From: Alloprevotella sp.
GTDB taxonomy: Bacteria > Bacteroidota > Bacteroidia > Bacteroidales > Bacteroidaceae
DNA: 64,000 nucleotides
Assembly: GCA_017478625.1 (NCBI GenBank)
Contig: JAFVDF010000005.1
Span: 1-64,000, forward strand
Direction: 5' to 3'
Shown: positions 26,568-35,042 of the stretch, piece by piece
Numbering within the stretch: position 1 is the stretch's first letter
Layout: each line of letters starts with the position of its first letter
Program-made: the position numbers and the translations under genes
The notes under the pieces: generated by a model
What the model was told of the DNA's origin: nothing
The model's input: only the letters and a program-made list of their open reading frames with translations
Databases searched by the model: none

Positions 26568-26840
26568 ATGGGAGGTAAGTTCGTCATCTATACATACGTA
26601 ATATCAGTCATTCTAATGACTTTTAAGAGACCATCTAACACTATTTACTATGTAAAATCAGGGGAACTCCCTATCAAATTCGGTTGGAGTTATTTGCTGA
26701 TAACTCTATTTCTTGGTTGGTGGGGAATTCCATTTGGACCGATTTATTCGATTGGTTCTATTATTACTGCATTTACAGGAAAAGATATTACGGAAGGGGT
26801 TTTAGACAATATAAACAGAAACATAAAAACAGAAGTTTAA
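26568..26840 (+). CDS. Small membrane protein
   Basis: About 90 residues from the ATG at 26568; a TTG at 26550 would add six. Two hydrophobic segments (GKFVIYTYVISVILMTF and FGWSYLLITLFLGWWGIPFG) and an IYSIGSIITAF tail make it an integral membrane protein. It is the first of seven genes in a row beginning with Met-Gly. No family recognised. Confidence 0.7.
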   Translation: MGGKFVIYTYVISVILMTFKRPSNTIYYVKSGELPIKFGWSYLLITLFLGWWGIPFGPIYSIGSIITAFTGKDITEGVLDNINRNIKTEV

Positions 26841-26856
26841 CTATTAAATATTAATT

Positions 26857-27420
26857 ATGGGACAAACAAATTACACAATTAATGAGTATGGAGAAATAAT
26901 TCGAGAAGATTATTTTTTCTCTTCAGTAAAAGGAACAACACCACAGGTGCTACCTACAAATCGTAAAGTGTGGAAGATTTGGCTACTATCTTTCCTTACA
27001 TTAGGTATATATGGTGTTGTAGTCATGTTTGCAATGGCAAAAGAGACAAACATCTCATGCGCTGACGACGGGAAGCATACAAGAGGTTTCTGGGGTGCAA
27101 TTCTGCTATCAATAATAACACTCGGCATATATGCCTTTGTGTGGCAGTATAAGTGGGCAGATAGAGAATACTCTTATCTCTCGCGGAATAGAAAAGATGG
27201 AGGCATACTAAGCGGTGGGAGTCTCGTTTGTTTAATGTTAGTTACATTACTAATGACTTTTGCAGAGCAATATGCTTCCCTGTGTTATATGATGGATATA
27301 TATTGGATAATATATGCTGTTCAATTGCTGTGGGGAATTTTTGTGATGTCTAGATTTGTGAAACAGCATAACACTGTCAATAGAATATATAATCTTAACA
27401 CATTCGGTCAAAAGGCATAA
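26857..27420 (+). CDS. DUF4234-like membrane protein with N-terminal INEYGEIIRED motif
   Basis: A 187-residue protein. Residues 6-18 read YTINEYGEIIRED, the motif shared with neighbours. Then two repeated blocks around LTLGIYGVVVMF and ITLGIYAFVWQY, typical of DUF4234 membrane proteins, and a last segment near 145-165 give about four membrane helices. Role unknown. The motif lies before the first membrane segment, so it is probably in the cytoplasm. Confidence 0.75.
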   Translation: MGQTNYTINEYGEIIREDYFFSSVKGTTPQVLPTNRKVWKIWLLSFLTLGIYGVVVMFAMAKETNISCADDGKHTRGFWGAILLSIITLGIYAFVWQYKWADREYSYLSRNRKDGGILSGGSLVCLMLVTLLMTFAEQYASLCYMMDIYWIIYAVQLLWGIFVMSRFVKQHNTVNRIYNLNTFGQKA

Positions 27421-27426
27421 ATAGTT

Positions 27427-27720
27427 ATGGGATTCTTTAAACGCCTTTTTGGTTGTAAAAAGAAAACAGATACTACTGAATCAGGAGATGTTTTTTCATC
27501 TCCTGACCTTCAGTTTTATGTGAATTTTGAAGATACTATATTTGGGCCATTTTCATTGTCTGAGATTAAGGAGTATCCTTTGCTTGAAGACACATTGATT
27601 ACAACCAACACACTTGGTGGTGAATGGTACGAAGCAAAGTATTTTGAATGTTTCGATGAAATGTTTAATCCTCATTTAGGATTTCGCATTGCAGAAGATG
27701 GAACAATAATTAGAGAATAA
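27427..27720 (+). CDS. Small GYF_2-domain protein ending in the EDGTIIRE motif
   Basis: A 97-residue protein with a short N-terminus carrying basic residues and a cysteine (FKRLFGCKKK), a GYF_2 domain at about 28-80 (FYVNFEDTIFGPFSLSEIKE, then LGGEWYEAKYFE) and a C-terminus FRIAEDGTIIRE. Here the motif shared with neighbours forms the very end of the protein, directly before the stop, which would leave it exposed. It is 6 bases after the DUF4234-like gene and 2 bases before the next. Confidence 0.75.
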   Translation: MGFFKRLFGCKKKTDTTESGDVFSSPDLQFYVNFEDTIFGPFSLSEIKEYPLLEDTLITTNTLGGEWYEAKYFECFDEMFNPHLGFRIAEDGTIIRE

Positions 27721-27722
27721 AT

Positions 27723-28214
27723 ATGGGAATGAATAGTAATATCAAGGAAAATTTTGCTATTGCAGAAGACGGTACAATTAAACGCGTTTCTAATGAATTA
27801 GATGTTGCGATGCTTAACATTATTCGAGTTGGAGCAAATAAAGATGATATATTAGCAGCATATAAAGCTCGTAAGAAATGTTATCAGATTTGCAAGAAAG
27901 TTGCAAAACGCCTAGATTACAGAGAATATGTTGAGACTCTACAATTAGATAATTTCCCTAATGAGTTAAAGAAAGCTGACTATGGTGAACGATATGTAAA
28001 TATCTTTAGGTGGCTTATTATCTGTGTTATCATAGGTATAAGTTGTTTGGGATTTGGATTGTATGTGCTATATGAGTATCATTCAGATTTTGAGATTTTG
28101 TTGGGGTTGGCTTTTGTATCAGTGGCTGTTGGCCTATATTTTATTGTGTCAAGATTCTTTGTAAAGAAACTTTCTAGCATTTCTCAATCCATTAAAAGCA
28201 TAAAATCTGTATAA
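27723..28214 (+). CDS. Membrane protein with N-terminal IAEDGTIKR motif
   Basis: A 163-residue protein. Residues 11-25 read FAIAEDGTIKRVSNE, the shared motif. A helical soluble region follows (30-95), then two hydrophobic segments (about 97-118 and 126-147) and a basic tail. No known family. Its motif is nearly the same as the C-terminal motif of the gene just upstream. Confidence 0.72.
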   Translation: MGMNSNIKENFAIAEDGTIKRVSNELDVAMLNIIRVGANKDDILAAYKARKKCYQICKKVAKRLDYREYVETLQLDNFPNELKKADYGERYVNIFRWLIICVIIGISCLGFGLYVLYEYHSDFEILLGLAFVSVAVGLYFIVSRFFVKKLSSISQSIKSIKSV

Positions 28215-28215
28215 A

Positions 28216-28914
28216 ATGGGAATCATCATATTGCTACTCGCAATTGTAATTTTATTATTAGCCTATTTTGTATATAAGAGTAACACATCCTCCTCTACTT
28301 CCTCTTATGTTATAAAAGAGGATGGTACAATATTAAGGCAGGATAATGAAATTGAATCAGATTCAGTGGACCAAAATGATATAACAAACACTAACCCTTT
28401 TTCCTTGGAGAATAACAACCGTCTTCTTATTACTTCTATTCAGACACAAGAAGAGGCAACTCAGGAAGAGTTTATTCTTAGAAAAAGAATGTTGGCTGGT
28501 GAACAAATAGAATTTTCTCAGTGCAATGGCCTACTTGATACAGTTGATGATTTCGAATTATGGGAGCTTATAGTGAAAAATCATATAAGCCAACCTAATA
28601 GGCCACCTGTTGATCTTATTAACAATTATTCTTCTGAACGAGCTATCGATTTTATGGAGATGATATATCGTATTGTTAGTTCTTGTGTAGCAACAAATAG
28701 TGAATTCTGTCAATTGTCCCCAGAGTTTCTAAAGAACATTATCGTTTTTTCAAAGAATATTGATGCTTTGTATTGTATAGCTGATATGCAAGAGTCAGAC
28801 TTAATAGAGTCAAAATATGACGAAGATTTATTTAATGAACTTAAACGGCGTGCATATAATAGATATAATTTCCTAACGACTAAAAGAAATAAGCATTATG
28901 GGAATGGATTTTAA
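28216..28914 (+). CDS. Membrane-anchored protein with IKEDGTILRQDNE motif
   Basis: A 232-residue protein with one N-terminal hydrophobic anchor (residues 3-20), a Ser/Thr-rich linker, the shared motif at 31-45 (YVIKEDGTILRQDNE), and a mostly helical soluble domain. The anchor has no cleavage site, so the rest may face the cytoplasm if it follows the positive-inside rule (VYKSN after the helix). It overlaps the next gene by 17 bases. No known family. Confidence 0.72.
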   Translation: MGIIILLLAIVILLLAYFVYKSNTSSSTSSYVIKEDGTILRQDNEIESDSVDQNDITNTNPFSLENNNRLLITSIQTQEEATQEEFILRKRMLAGEQIEFSQCNGLLDTVDDFELWELIVKNHISQPNRPPVDLINNYSSERAIDFMEMIYRIVSSCVATNSEFCQLSPEFLKNIIVFSKNIDALYCIADMQESDLIESKYDEDLFNELKRRAYNRYNFLTTKRNKHYGNGF

Positions 28915-29305
28915 GGTTAATGAGTATGGTGAAATTATCAGAGAAGATAATGAACTATTAACTCTTGAACAGGAATACTTAAAAGGTGTTCCTTTGAACA
29001 TAAAAGTTAGGAAACAACTTGCAGCTGAATCTCAGAACTCCAAAGTGCTTGAGGCTTGTCTGAAAGAAAGAGCCATTACCGTGAGAAGAATAGTTTGGGA
29101 CAACCCACATCTGCCTCCCGAGATGCGTAAAGAAGCAACTCGACAAAAACTATTGGATAAAGGTCGCAATTCCAAAACCGAGCACAAAGATAATGGAGAA
29201 GCCAATTGTTGCCTATGGTTTTTTATTATTGTAGGACTTTTGATTGGTTTATTTTCTTATCTTTCAGGGGAAATGTGGTTCCGGGAAATGTGGTTCCCCT
29301 TTTAA
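28898..29305 (+). CDS. Small protein with N-terminal NEYGEIIREDNE motif and C-terminal anchor
   Basis: A 135-residue protein. Residues 5-19 read FKVNEYGEIIREDNE, the shared motif. Then a helical, charged region (RKQLAAESQNSKVLEACLKE, then a WDNPHLPPEMR turn) and one membrane segment near 112-128 (LWFFIIVGLLIGLFSYL). The middle is like short variants of leucine-rich-like repeats with NPxLPPE turns, but it is too short to name. The start overlaps the upstream gene in another frame. Confidence 0.72.
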   Translation: MGMDFKVNEYGEIIREDNELLTLEQEYLKGVPLNIKVRKQLAAESQNSKVLEACLKERAITVRRIVWDNPHLPPEMRKEATRQKLLDKGRNSKTEHKDNGEANCCLWFFIIVGLLIGLFSYLSGEMWFREMWFPF

Positions 29306-29323
29306 CCATTTATAAAATCTAAC

Positions 29324-29746
29324 ATGGGACAAGAATTTAAAATTAATGATTGCGGAGAAATAATCCGAGAAGAACAAAATACAACTAAAAAGACAAATTG
29401 GTGGGCTATTGTATCGTTTCTCTTCTTTTTTGCACTTTGCATATTATCTTATGCACTGTATGAATCTTATGAAAGAAATGACCATTTGAGTTGGCAACGG
29501 AGTAACTTGTACAATGAATTACAAACAAAAGAAGCAACTATAAATAGCCTTCAAAACCAACTCCCCCAAACATATTATACAAAGTATTCCAATCAGGCTA
29601 TATATTCTATTTATTGGGACGGCTCCTTTTTTAAAACTGGCTCATATTATGCCGATTCAGATGTTCGTGTAACGATCTATCTTCAAAAAGAAGGTTATGG
29701 TATGACAGAATTTGGATGGATACCAATGAATTGTTTGCGAAAGTGA
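29324..29746 (+). CDS. Small membrane protein with N-terminal NDCGEIIREE motif
   Basis: A 140-residue protein, the last of the operon. The shared motif is at 5-17 (FKINDCGEIIREE), a membrane segment follows at about 27-46, then a short coiled coil and a C-terminal beta-rich part (YYADSDVRVTIYLQKEGYG, then EFGWIPMNCL) that resembles a small SH3-like domain. With the membrane helix between them, motif and C-terminal domain should lie on opposite sides of the membrane. Confidence 0.72.
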   Translation: MGQEFKINDCGEIIREEQNTTKKTNWWAIVSFLFFFALCILSYALYESYERNDHLSWQRSNLYNELQTKEATINSLQNQLPQTYYTKYSNQAIYSIYWDGSFFKTGSYYADSDVRVTIYLQKEGYGMTEFGWIPMNCLRK

Positions 29747-30700
29747 TTCAAGAAAACTATTTGTGTTGGCCAATTGATATGCTAACCGTCAGTATCAAAC
29801 AGATTCCATTGGCAAGTTATGCCTTGACTGTAAATAATGTTGCGATTATTCGTAGCATTATCGTAAGAAATAATACAGATTCAGATAATAGGACCACAAA
29901 CAAGGGAATAACATGAAAATCATTATTTTCGTATGAAGATTAAATGAATTTATGATATGAGTATGTCGGATGATAGAAGATACGAATTATCAATGTAACA
30001 CGCAAACCGACGAAAAGTCCGGATTGTGGCAGTGAAGTCTTTGATATTATATATTGCACAGGCGACTTGACAGAAACTGACTTTTTGTTTGAGTACCGTA
30101 AAAATGCCATCATAGGCGGTGAAAATATCCCCACGTCAGCTGCTGTTCGTGCGGATATAAACGCTTCAAGAAAGTAAATTCAGACGGAACAGATGCCCCT
30201 ATAAAAGTAAAAACGTTGAAAGACATCCGTAAAGCACCTGCATCCACTATCAATTGGTCAACTGAACTGGTTGGCCGAGACTTGGAAAGTAATTGCATGT
30301 AGTGCATCATTATAGTCTGGATGTAACTACAGAACTTGATAAGCGAGAGACGCTAAAGATAACAGCCGTGAGTAGAAGCGATGCGGAAGATCTTGCATGG
30401 GAGTTGGTTGCTAAGTTGTCGTAGGACTTAAAGGTTGGCTCTGCTCCAAAATAGAGAATGTCAAAATCAAAGAAGAATTATGAGGTGTAATGTGATAAAC
30501 GACATTACATCAAAACAATATCCACGAAAAATCTCTCGAATTACAAATTATCCAATAGGTGGGACAGCGTTCCACTTATTTATTGTACTGAGACGTGATG
30601 TGGTTGATAATAATGATTGGATTGATACTCTTTCGTTCGTATTTGCAGGTGATGTGCAGATGTTCCCCAGTACTGCGACCTGTATTGCCGGTAATACCTA
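29747..30700. other. Decayed region between the operon and the second recombinase
   Basis: No intact gene. Traces of coding appear: a frame at about 29985-30175 reads RKPTKSPDCGSEVFDII, then YCTGDLTETDFLFEYRKNAI, and stops; another near 30195-30300 reads APIKVKTLKDIRKAP. They have no usable start and no family I know. A 66-codon frame overlapping the last gene (29716-29916) and an 88-codon frame at 30435 look accidental. No clear terminator follows the operon. Confidence 0.4.
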
Positions 30701-31467
30701 ATGTCTCAAAACACGGTGAGAGCCTACAACTTCGCCGTGCGCGACTTCTTTGCGCACTACAAGGAACTCAACAAACGGAACTTGTTGCTTTCTAAGACGC
30801 ACCTTATAGAGACGTTCAAACCCAAAACGGTGAACCTACGCATCCAAGCACTAAACAAGTATCTCATTTTTTTGTGCGCCGACCGCAACTGCACCTTAAA
30901 TCCGTCAAGGTGCAGCAGCGTTCGCACTTGGAAAACGTCATCTCCAATGCCGACTACGTTTTCCTCAAGAACAAACTGCGCCACGAGTCCAACCAGGAAT
31001 GGTACTTCGTCGTGCGCTTCCTCGCAGCCACGGGTGCACGTGTAAGCGAGTTGGTACAAATCAAGGTGGAGCACGTACTCATCGGGTACTTCGACATCTA
31101 CAGCAAAGGCGGCAAGATACGCCGTTTGTTTATCCCCAAGAAACTACGCGAGGAAACGCAGGTTTGGCTACAGAAACAGTAACGCACTACAGGCTATTTG
31201 TTCCTAAACCGTTTCGGGCAACGCATCACCACACGTGGCATTTCCCAGCAGCTCAAAATCTACGCAGAACGCTACGGGCTGAACACAAAGGTGGTCTATC
31301 CGCACTCCTTCCGCCACCGCTTCGCCAAAAACTTTTTGGAGAAGTTCAACGACATATCCTTGCTGGCCGACTTGATGGGACACGAAAGCATAGAGACCAC
31401 GCGCATATATCTCCGCCGCACTTCCAGCGAGCAACAGGCTATCGTCGATAAAGTTATTACTTGGTAG
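30701..31467 (+). pseudogene. Tyrosine recombinase, inactivated by a frameshift and a stop
   Basis: Three pieces make one XerC/D-like recombinase. The first (30701-~30885) reads SQNTVRAYNFAVRDFFAHYK, a core-binding domain. After a frame change near 30885, the second continues HLENVISNADYVFLKNKLRH and the catalytic start FLAATGARVSELVQIK. A TAA at 31180-31182 interrupts it, in phase with the third piece (to 31467), which carries HSFRHRFAKNFLEKF and LMGHESIETTRIYLRR with the HxxR, H and Tyr residues. At least two disabling changes are visible. It lies 290 bases from tRNA-Asp, as integrases of tRNA-targeting islands often do. Confidence 0.85.
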
Positions 31468-31612
31468 GACGTTTCCCTTAACGGGGCGGGCTAACGTGCC
31501 TTTTGGTGCAAGGCGAATGCAGAAAAACTTGTATCCATGTTGAGCCGTAGCCCAAAAATCTGTAAGAAAGAAGCTTGTAATCTCCGCCATTCAGCTAATA
31601 TCCCTAACGCAT

Positions 31613-31641
31613 AGCGTGCCGCAATTTGTGGCACGCTTTTT
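31613..31641 (+). terminator. Rho-independent terminator after the recombinase remnant
   Basis: Arms AGCGTGCC (31613-31620) and GGCACGCT (31630-31637) are followed by a short T run (CTTTTTC). Confidence 0.65.
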
Positions 31642-31713
31642 CTGTCTTTTTATCCTTATTAGCAGACACAGATCGCATTGTAAAACTCCGACACTTTTGC
31701 CCAACGTTCTAAT

Positions 31714-31753
31714 AGAAAAGAAAAGCGGGAACTTAATGTTCTCGCTTTTCTTT
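31714..31753 (-). terminator. Terminator of tRNA-Asp
   Basis: On the minus strand the arms AAAAGCGAGAAC and GTTCCCGCTTTT pair around ATTAA and are followed by CTTTTC. It starts a few bases after the CCA end of the tRNA. The arms also pair in the other direction. Confidence 0.75.
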
Positions 31754-31755
31754 GT

Positions 31756-31832
31756 TGGCGGTGCGTACGGGACTCGAACCCGTGACCCCCTGCGTGACAG
31801 GCAGATATTCTAACCAACTGAACTAACGCACC
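31756..31832 (-). tRNA. tRNA-Asp (anticodon GTC)
   Basis: A full cloverleaf can be drawn. The acceptor arm is GGTGCGT with ACGCACC. The D-arm contains AGTTCAGTTGGTTAGAAT. The anticodon stem-loop is CCTGC-CTGTCAC-GCAGG. The T-arm has GGTTCGAACC. The discriminator is G and CCA is encoded. Anticodon GTC and G73 fit aspartate. The 3' end faces the island, so this tRNA is a possible integration target, though I found no second copy of its 3' end on the far side. Confidence 0.96.
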
Positions 31833-32318
31833 AGGATTTACGAAATCACCTCTGTGAAATTCGGTGCAAAAGTATAATGGAATTTTATAACTGCAAAGGA
31901 TTATCAGAAAAAAAATCATATCCGAGAGTGTTTTTTACCAAAGAGGGAGACGAATTTATGTATTGAACGAGTTGATATGAGGACTTTTTTGAATAATTGA
32001 GTCTGAGAAATAGATGTACCAAACATCTACATAGTTCGCTCAATAAGTCATTGAAACAACAAATCAAAAAGGATGACACTCTATAATAATGGAAAGAGAT
32101 GGACGTGTTAAGGCTCTGGCGCAACAAATCCAAGAATAAGGTCACAGCGTATCGGTACGAAAACAATTCTCTACCAGAGAATATCGGAATATGATAGCAC
32201 AGCGAATTGTGACAATGAAGTAAAAACAACAGATATTATCACGTATTCTCTGTCAAGATTAAGGCTCACCACAACTCTGTCTAACAGAAACCACTTCGGG
32301 CGCTATAGAATGGAGGTA
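31833..32318. other. Intergenic region with no recognised gene
   Basis: The stretch contains only unsupported frames, including a 114-codon minus-strand frame (31885-32229) of low-complexity hydrophobic and serine-rich composition. The tRNA-Asp promoter should be near its left end. Confidence 0.4.
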
Positions 32319-32816
32319 TTATAGAATGAGGCTGTAGAGAGCAATATCTACAAAATGGCCTGATTGAAAACTCCAGTCGGGTAATGTGGCAATAAGGCAA
32401 AATCCATTGTGCTCAAAAACCTGATTGCAGGACGGATTAGAATATGGCGTAATTTTTGCTGTAAGCTGATGGAGGTTGAGTGTCTGGCGAGCCTGCAAGA
32501 TCAGAAGCCGAAGCGCCTCTGTAGCATATCCGTTATGTCGCTCGGTTTTCAGCACTGCTATTCCCACTTCTGCCCGTTGAGCAATGGCGTCGTAATCAAA
32601 TAAGTCGATCAGACCTATGGCCCTACCGTCAAGGTCTATGACTTGGCGCAACTGACCCTGTTCTGTAAGGCTGGAGGTTTGACTTAAAATATATTTACGC
32701 AAAGAGAAGCGCGAATAGAGAGTCCCGGGTAGTCCAATACTCCAAGATTCAGGCGCATTTTCTATAGTATAAAGAATATCTAAGTCTTCGGGTTCGAGGG
32801 GGCGTAAGGTTATCAT
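32319..32816 (-). CDS. GNAT-family N-acetyltransferase
   Basis: A 165-residue protein with the RimJ/RimL-like GNAT plan: MITLRPLEPEDLDILY at the N-terminus, a strand AEVGIAVL, then an acetyl-CoA loop with Arg-His-x-Gly-Tyr-Ala (RHNGYATEALRLL) near 90, and NPSCNQVFEHNGF for motif B. It transfers acetyl to an amino group of a protein or small molecule; the substrate cannot be told. It overlaps the upstream glycosyltransferase gene by 4 bases (ATGA), so they share a transcript. Confidence 0.88.
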   Translation of the reverse strand: MITLRPLEPEDLDILYTIENAPESWSIGLPGTLYSRFSLRKYILSQTSSLTEQGQLRQVIDLDGRAIGLIDLFDYDAIAQRAEVGIAVLKTERHNGYATEALRLLILQARQTLNLHQLTAKITPYSNPSCNQVFEHNGFCLIATLPDWSFQSGHFVDIALYSLIL

Positions 32817-33991
32817 CTGTGTGGTGCTCTATTGGGCGGTACTACCGTATAGTTTCCACCTGCTGTAATGAGTTTTTGGAGTGGATAATAAAAGAATCCG
32901 ACGAAATGCTTGTGGTTAGAATTTATCATTTCATCCAATATCTCGGCATAAGTAAAATCTCTTGTGTCATAACAGTAGATAGAGGCGTCTTCGATACCGC
33001 TATCTCCCGTAACAAAGGAGGGTACATCCAGATTGATAATCGCACCTTCTGAGGGCAGATACTTAAATTCATAATAGTAGCCCCTGAAAGACAGAATGCC
33101 TGTTAGCTGTTCTTTTTCTACCTTGGGCGTTTTCCGCTTTAGGCGATGTATGAATGCGCGCAGGCGTATGGCAGACTCCACAAAGAAACTTAATGCGCGA
33201 TGCGACCGATGAAAATGTTTACGATAGAAGAAGAGCATAGCCTCATGAAAGTGCTGTACATAGCGCAAAGAGTCCTTTTGCGTACTTTCTCCCTTATAGT
33301 GTAGAATCGGTGTGGGGCAGTAGTAGTTTTGATACCCTGCTTGAAGTATGCGATACGACAAGTCTATGTCTTCTCCGTACATAAAGAACTGCTCGTCAAA
33401 GCCTCCTACCTCTTCCAGTATGCTACGCCGAACCATCATAAAGGCTCCGCTCACGATATCTATAGGGCAAGCCTGATCCTGTGGTGTAGTGTTCTGATAA
33501 TAGCGTCCAAAGGTCCGACTTCTTGGAAAAAGTGCGGTAAGCCCCGTCACTTTGCAGAAGGAGACCCAAGGAGTGGGTAATCCGCGCCGTGATTCGGGGG
33601 CAAAACTTCCATTGTCTTTCAACATCCGGACACCCAATGCTCCCATATCTTCGTGCTGTCGGGCAAAAGCAAGGCAGTCTGCCAACGTATGTTCTGTCAA
33701 GACCGTATCTGGATTAAGAAAGAGGATGTATTCTCCCCTAGCCTTCTGCAAGGCAAGGTTATTCGCCCGTCCAAACCCCAGATTTTCGTCAGATGCAACA
33801 ATTGTAAGATGGGGATAATTGGCCTCCGGATAAAAATCTCTCAAATACTCTACACTTCCATCCTTAGACGCATTATCCACGACAATAACTTCTGCATCCA
33901 TATCTTTGGCCGATAGCCAGACAGAACGCAGGCACTGCCACAGGTAGTGCTTGACATTATAACTTACAATAAGGATGCTCAGTTGTGGCAT
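32813..33991 (-). CDS. Family 2 glycosyltransferase
   Basis: A 392-residue protein with a GT-A fold: LSILIVSYNVKHYL at the start, EVIVVDNASKDGS, DENLGFGRANNLA and LFLNPDTVL (DxD-like metal site), then VSGAFMMVRR and FDEQFFMYGEDIDLSYRI. These are the marks of rhamnosyltransferase-like GT2 enzymes that build cell-surface glycans. The C-terminal 90 residues are an added domain without known function. It is in an operon with the downstream GNAT gene and the upstream membrane protein and recR. Confidence 0.92.
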   Translation of the reverse strand: MPQLSILIVSYNVKHYLWQCLRSVWLSAKDMDAEVIVVDNASKDGSVEYLRDFYPEANYPHLTIVASDENLGFGRANNLALQKARGEYILFLNPDTVLTEHTLADCLAFARQHEDMGALGVRMLKDNGSFAPESRRGLPTPWVSFCKVTGLTALFPRSRTFGRYYQNTTPQDQACPIDIVSGAFMMVRRSILEEVGGFDEQFFMYGEDIDLSYRILQAGYQNYYCPTPILHYKGESTQKDSLRYVQHFHEAMLFFYRKHFHRSHRALSFFVESAIRLRAFIHRLKRKTPKVEKEQLTGILSFRGYYYEFKYLPSEGAIINLDVPSFVTGDSGIEDASIYCYDTRDFTYAEILDEMINSNHKHFVGFFYYPLQKLITAGGNYTVVPPNRAPHR

Positions 33992-34009
33992 AAGGTCTTG
34001 AACGGATTG

Positions 34010-34399
34010 TTACTTTGCTTCGTTTCGTGGCCAGCACAAAAAACTACCGAGCAGGCAGATTATAGCACAATAGAACGTAGTCTGCGTCCCCGCAAGCATA
34101 TTGAGTACCGACGTACTTACAACGGCGGCAGATATAATAGCGGTGCGGAAAAGTTGCATTCTCCCCAAACGGTCGTCATTAGGTTTTTCGGTTATATAGC
34201 GCTTCACACGCTCAAACTGGAAGAATCGGCAGGAAAAATAGACACCTGCGATGGCTATCAGCACACAGAAGAGGTGGCACACATACAGCAGTGTAGGGTC
34301 ATCCGATAGGACTTTGGGCAAAATACCCGAGAAATGAATCAACAGGAATAAAAGCGCATATCCCCAGGAAGCCATTAGTAGAACGCGGGATATTTTCAT
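34010..34399 (-). CDS. Small integral membrane protein
   Basis: A 129-residue protein with four hydrophobic segments at about 5-24, 39-58, 87-103 and 109-122 and a basic loop between the second and third (QFERVKRYITEKPNDDRLGR). No known family. It lies 8 bases after recR and 18 before the glycosyltransferase, so it is co-transcribed with them. Confidence 0.75.
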   Translation of the reverse strand: MKISRVLLMASWGYALLFLLIHFSGILPKVLSDDPTLLYVCHLFCVLIAIAGVYFSCRFFQFERVKRYITEKPNDDRLGRMQLFRTAIISAAVVSTSVLNMLAGTQTTFYCAIICLLGSFLCWPRNEAK

Positions 34400-34407
34400 A
34401 ATGAATC

Positions 34408-35028
34408 TTAAGGTTTTTGTGCGTCCAGACAGACACGATTAACGATTGAACGGCCCAATGTGATTTCATCTGCGTACTCCAAATCATCGCCTACGCTTAC
34501 TCCACGGGCCAATGTAGTCATAGTAATATCCTGATTGGATAATTTTCGGGAAATATAGAATATTGTGGTGTCGCCTTCCATCGTAGGGTTGAGTGCGAAA
34601 ATCACTTCTTTCACTTCGCCCGACTGTACCCGTTCAATGAGAGAATCTATCTCCAGCTCATCAGGACCAATGCCGTCAATGGGCGATATAATGCCCCCAA
34701 GCACATGGTATAGCCCACGGTAAATGCCTGTACTTTCAATGGTCATCACCCCTCGGATATTTTCCACCACACATATTGTAGAATGATCGCGCTGGGGGTC
34801 TGCACACAAGTCGCATACCTCGGTATCTGATATGTTATGGCATACGGAGCAATACTTTACCTCCTCAAGCAGTTGGCTTATACTTTGAGCCAGCACCATA
34901 GCATCTTCCTTCTTGCGATGCAAGAGGCTAAGCACATAGCGCAGGGCTGTACGCCGGCCCACGCCTGGAAGTTGGGAGAAAGCCTCTACACAATGTTCAA
35001 GCAGACGTGATGAGAATTGTTCCGACAT
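34408..35028 (-). CDS. recR: Recombination mediator RecR
   Basis: A 206-residue protein of the normal RecR length. A helix-hairpin-helix lies near 18-30 ([14 protein letters not shown]), a C4 zinc finger at about 58-73 ([16 protein letters not shown]), a Toprim domain starting [14 protein letters not shown], and the [20 protein letters not shown] Walker-like end. RecR with RecO/RecF loads RecA at gaps and ends of DNA. Confidence 0.98.
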   Translation of the reverse strand: MSEQFSSRLLEHCVEAFSQLPGVGRRTALRYVLSLLHRKKEDAMVLAQSISQLLEEVKYCSVCHNISDTEVCDLCADPQRDHSTICVVENIRGVMTIESTGIYRGLYHVLGGIISPIDGIGPDELEIDSLIERVQSGEVKEVIFALNPTMEGDTTIFYISRKLSNQDITMTTLARGVSVGDDLEYADEITLGRSIVNRVCLDAQKP

Positions 35029-35042
35029 ATAGTGTGGGTGTG

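Noticed and set aside
29716-29916. 66-codon frame overlapping the last operon gene
   Set aside because: It is in another frame of the 29324 gene and continues into decayed sequence; it has no motif and no family.
31756-31832. Attachment repeat from tRNA-Asp at the left end of the island
   Set aside because: I looked for the T-arm/acceptor sequence between 12,000 and 16,000 and did not see a copy. A genome comparison would be needed.
31885-32229. 114-codon minus-strand frame near tRNA-Asp
   Set aside because: Low-complexity S/L/C/Y-rich composition with no domain or supporting context.
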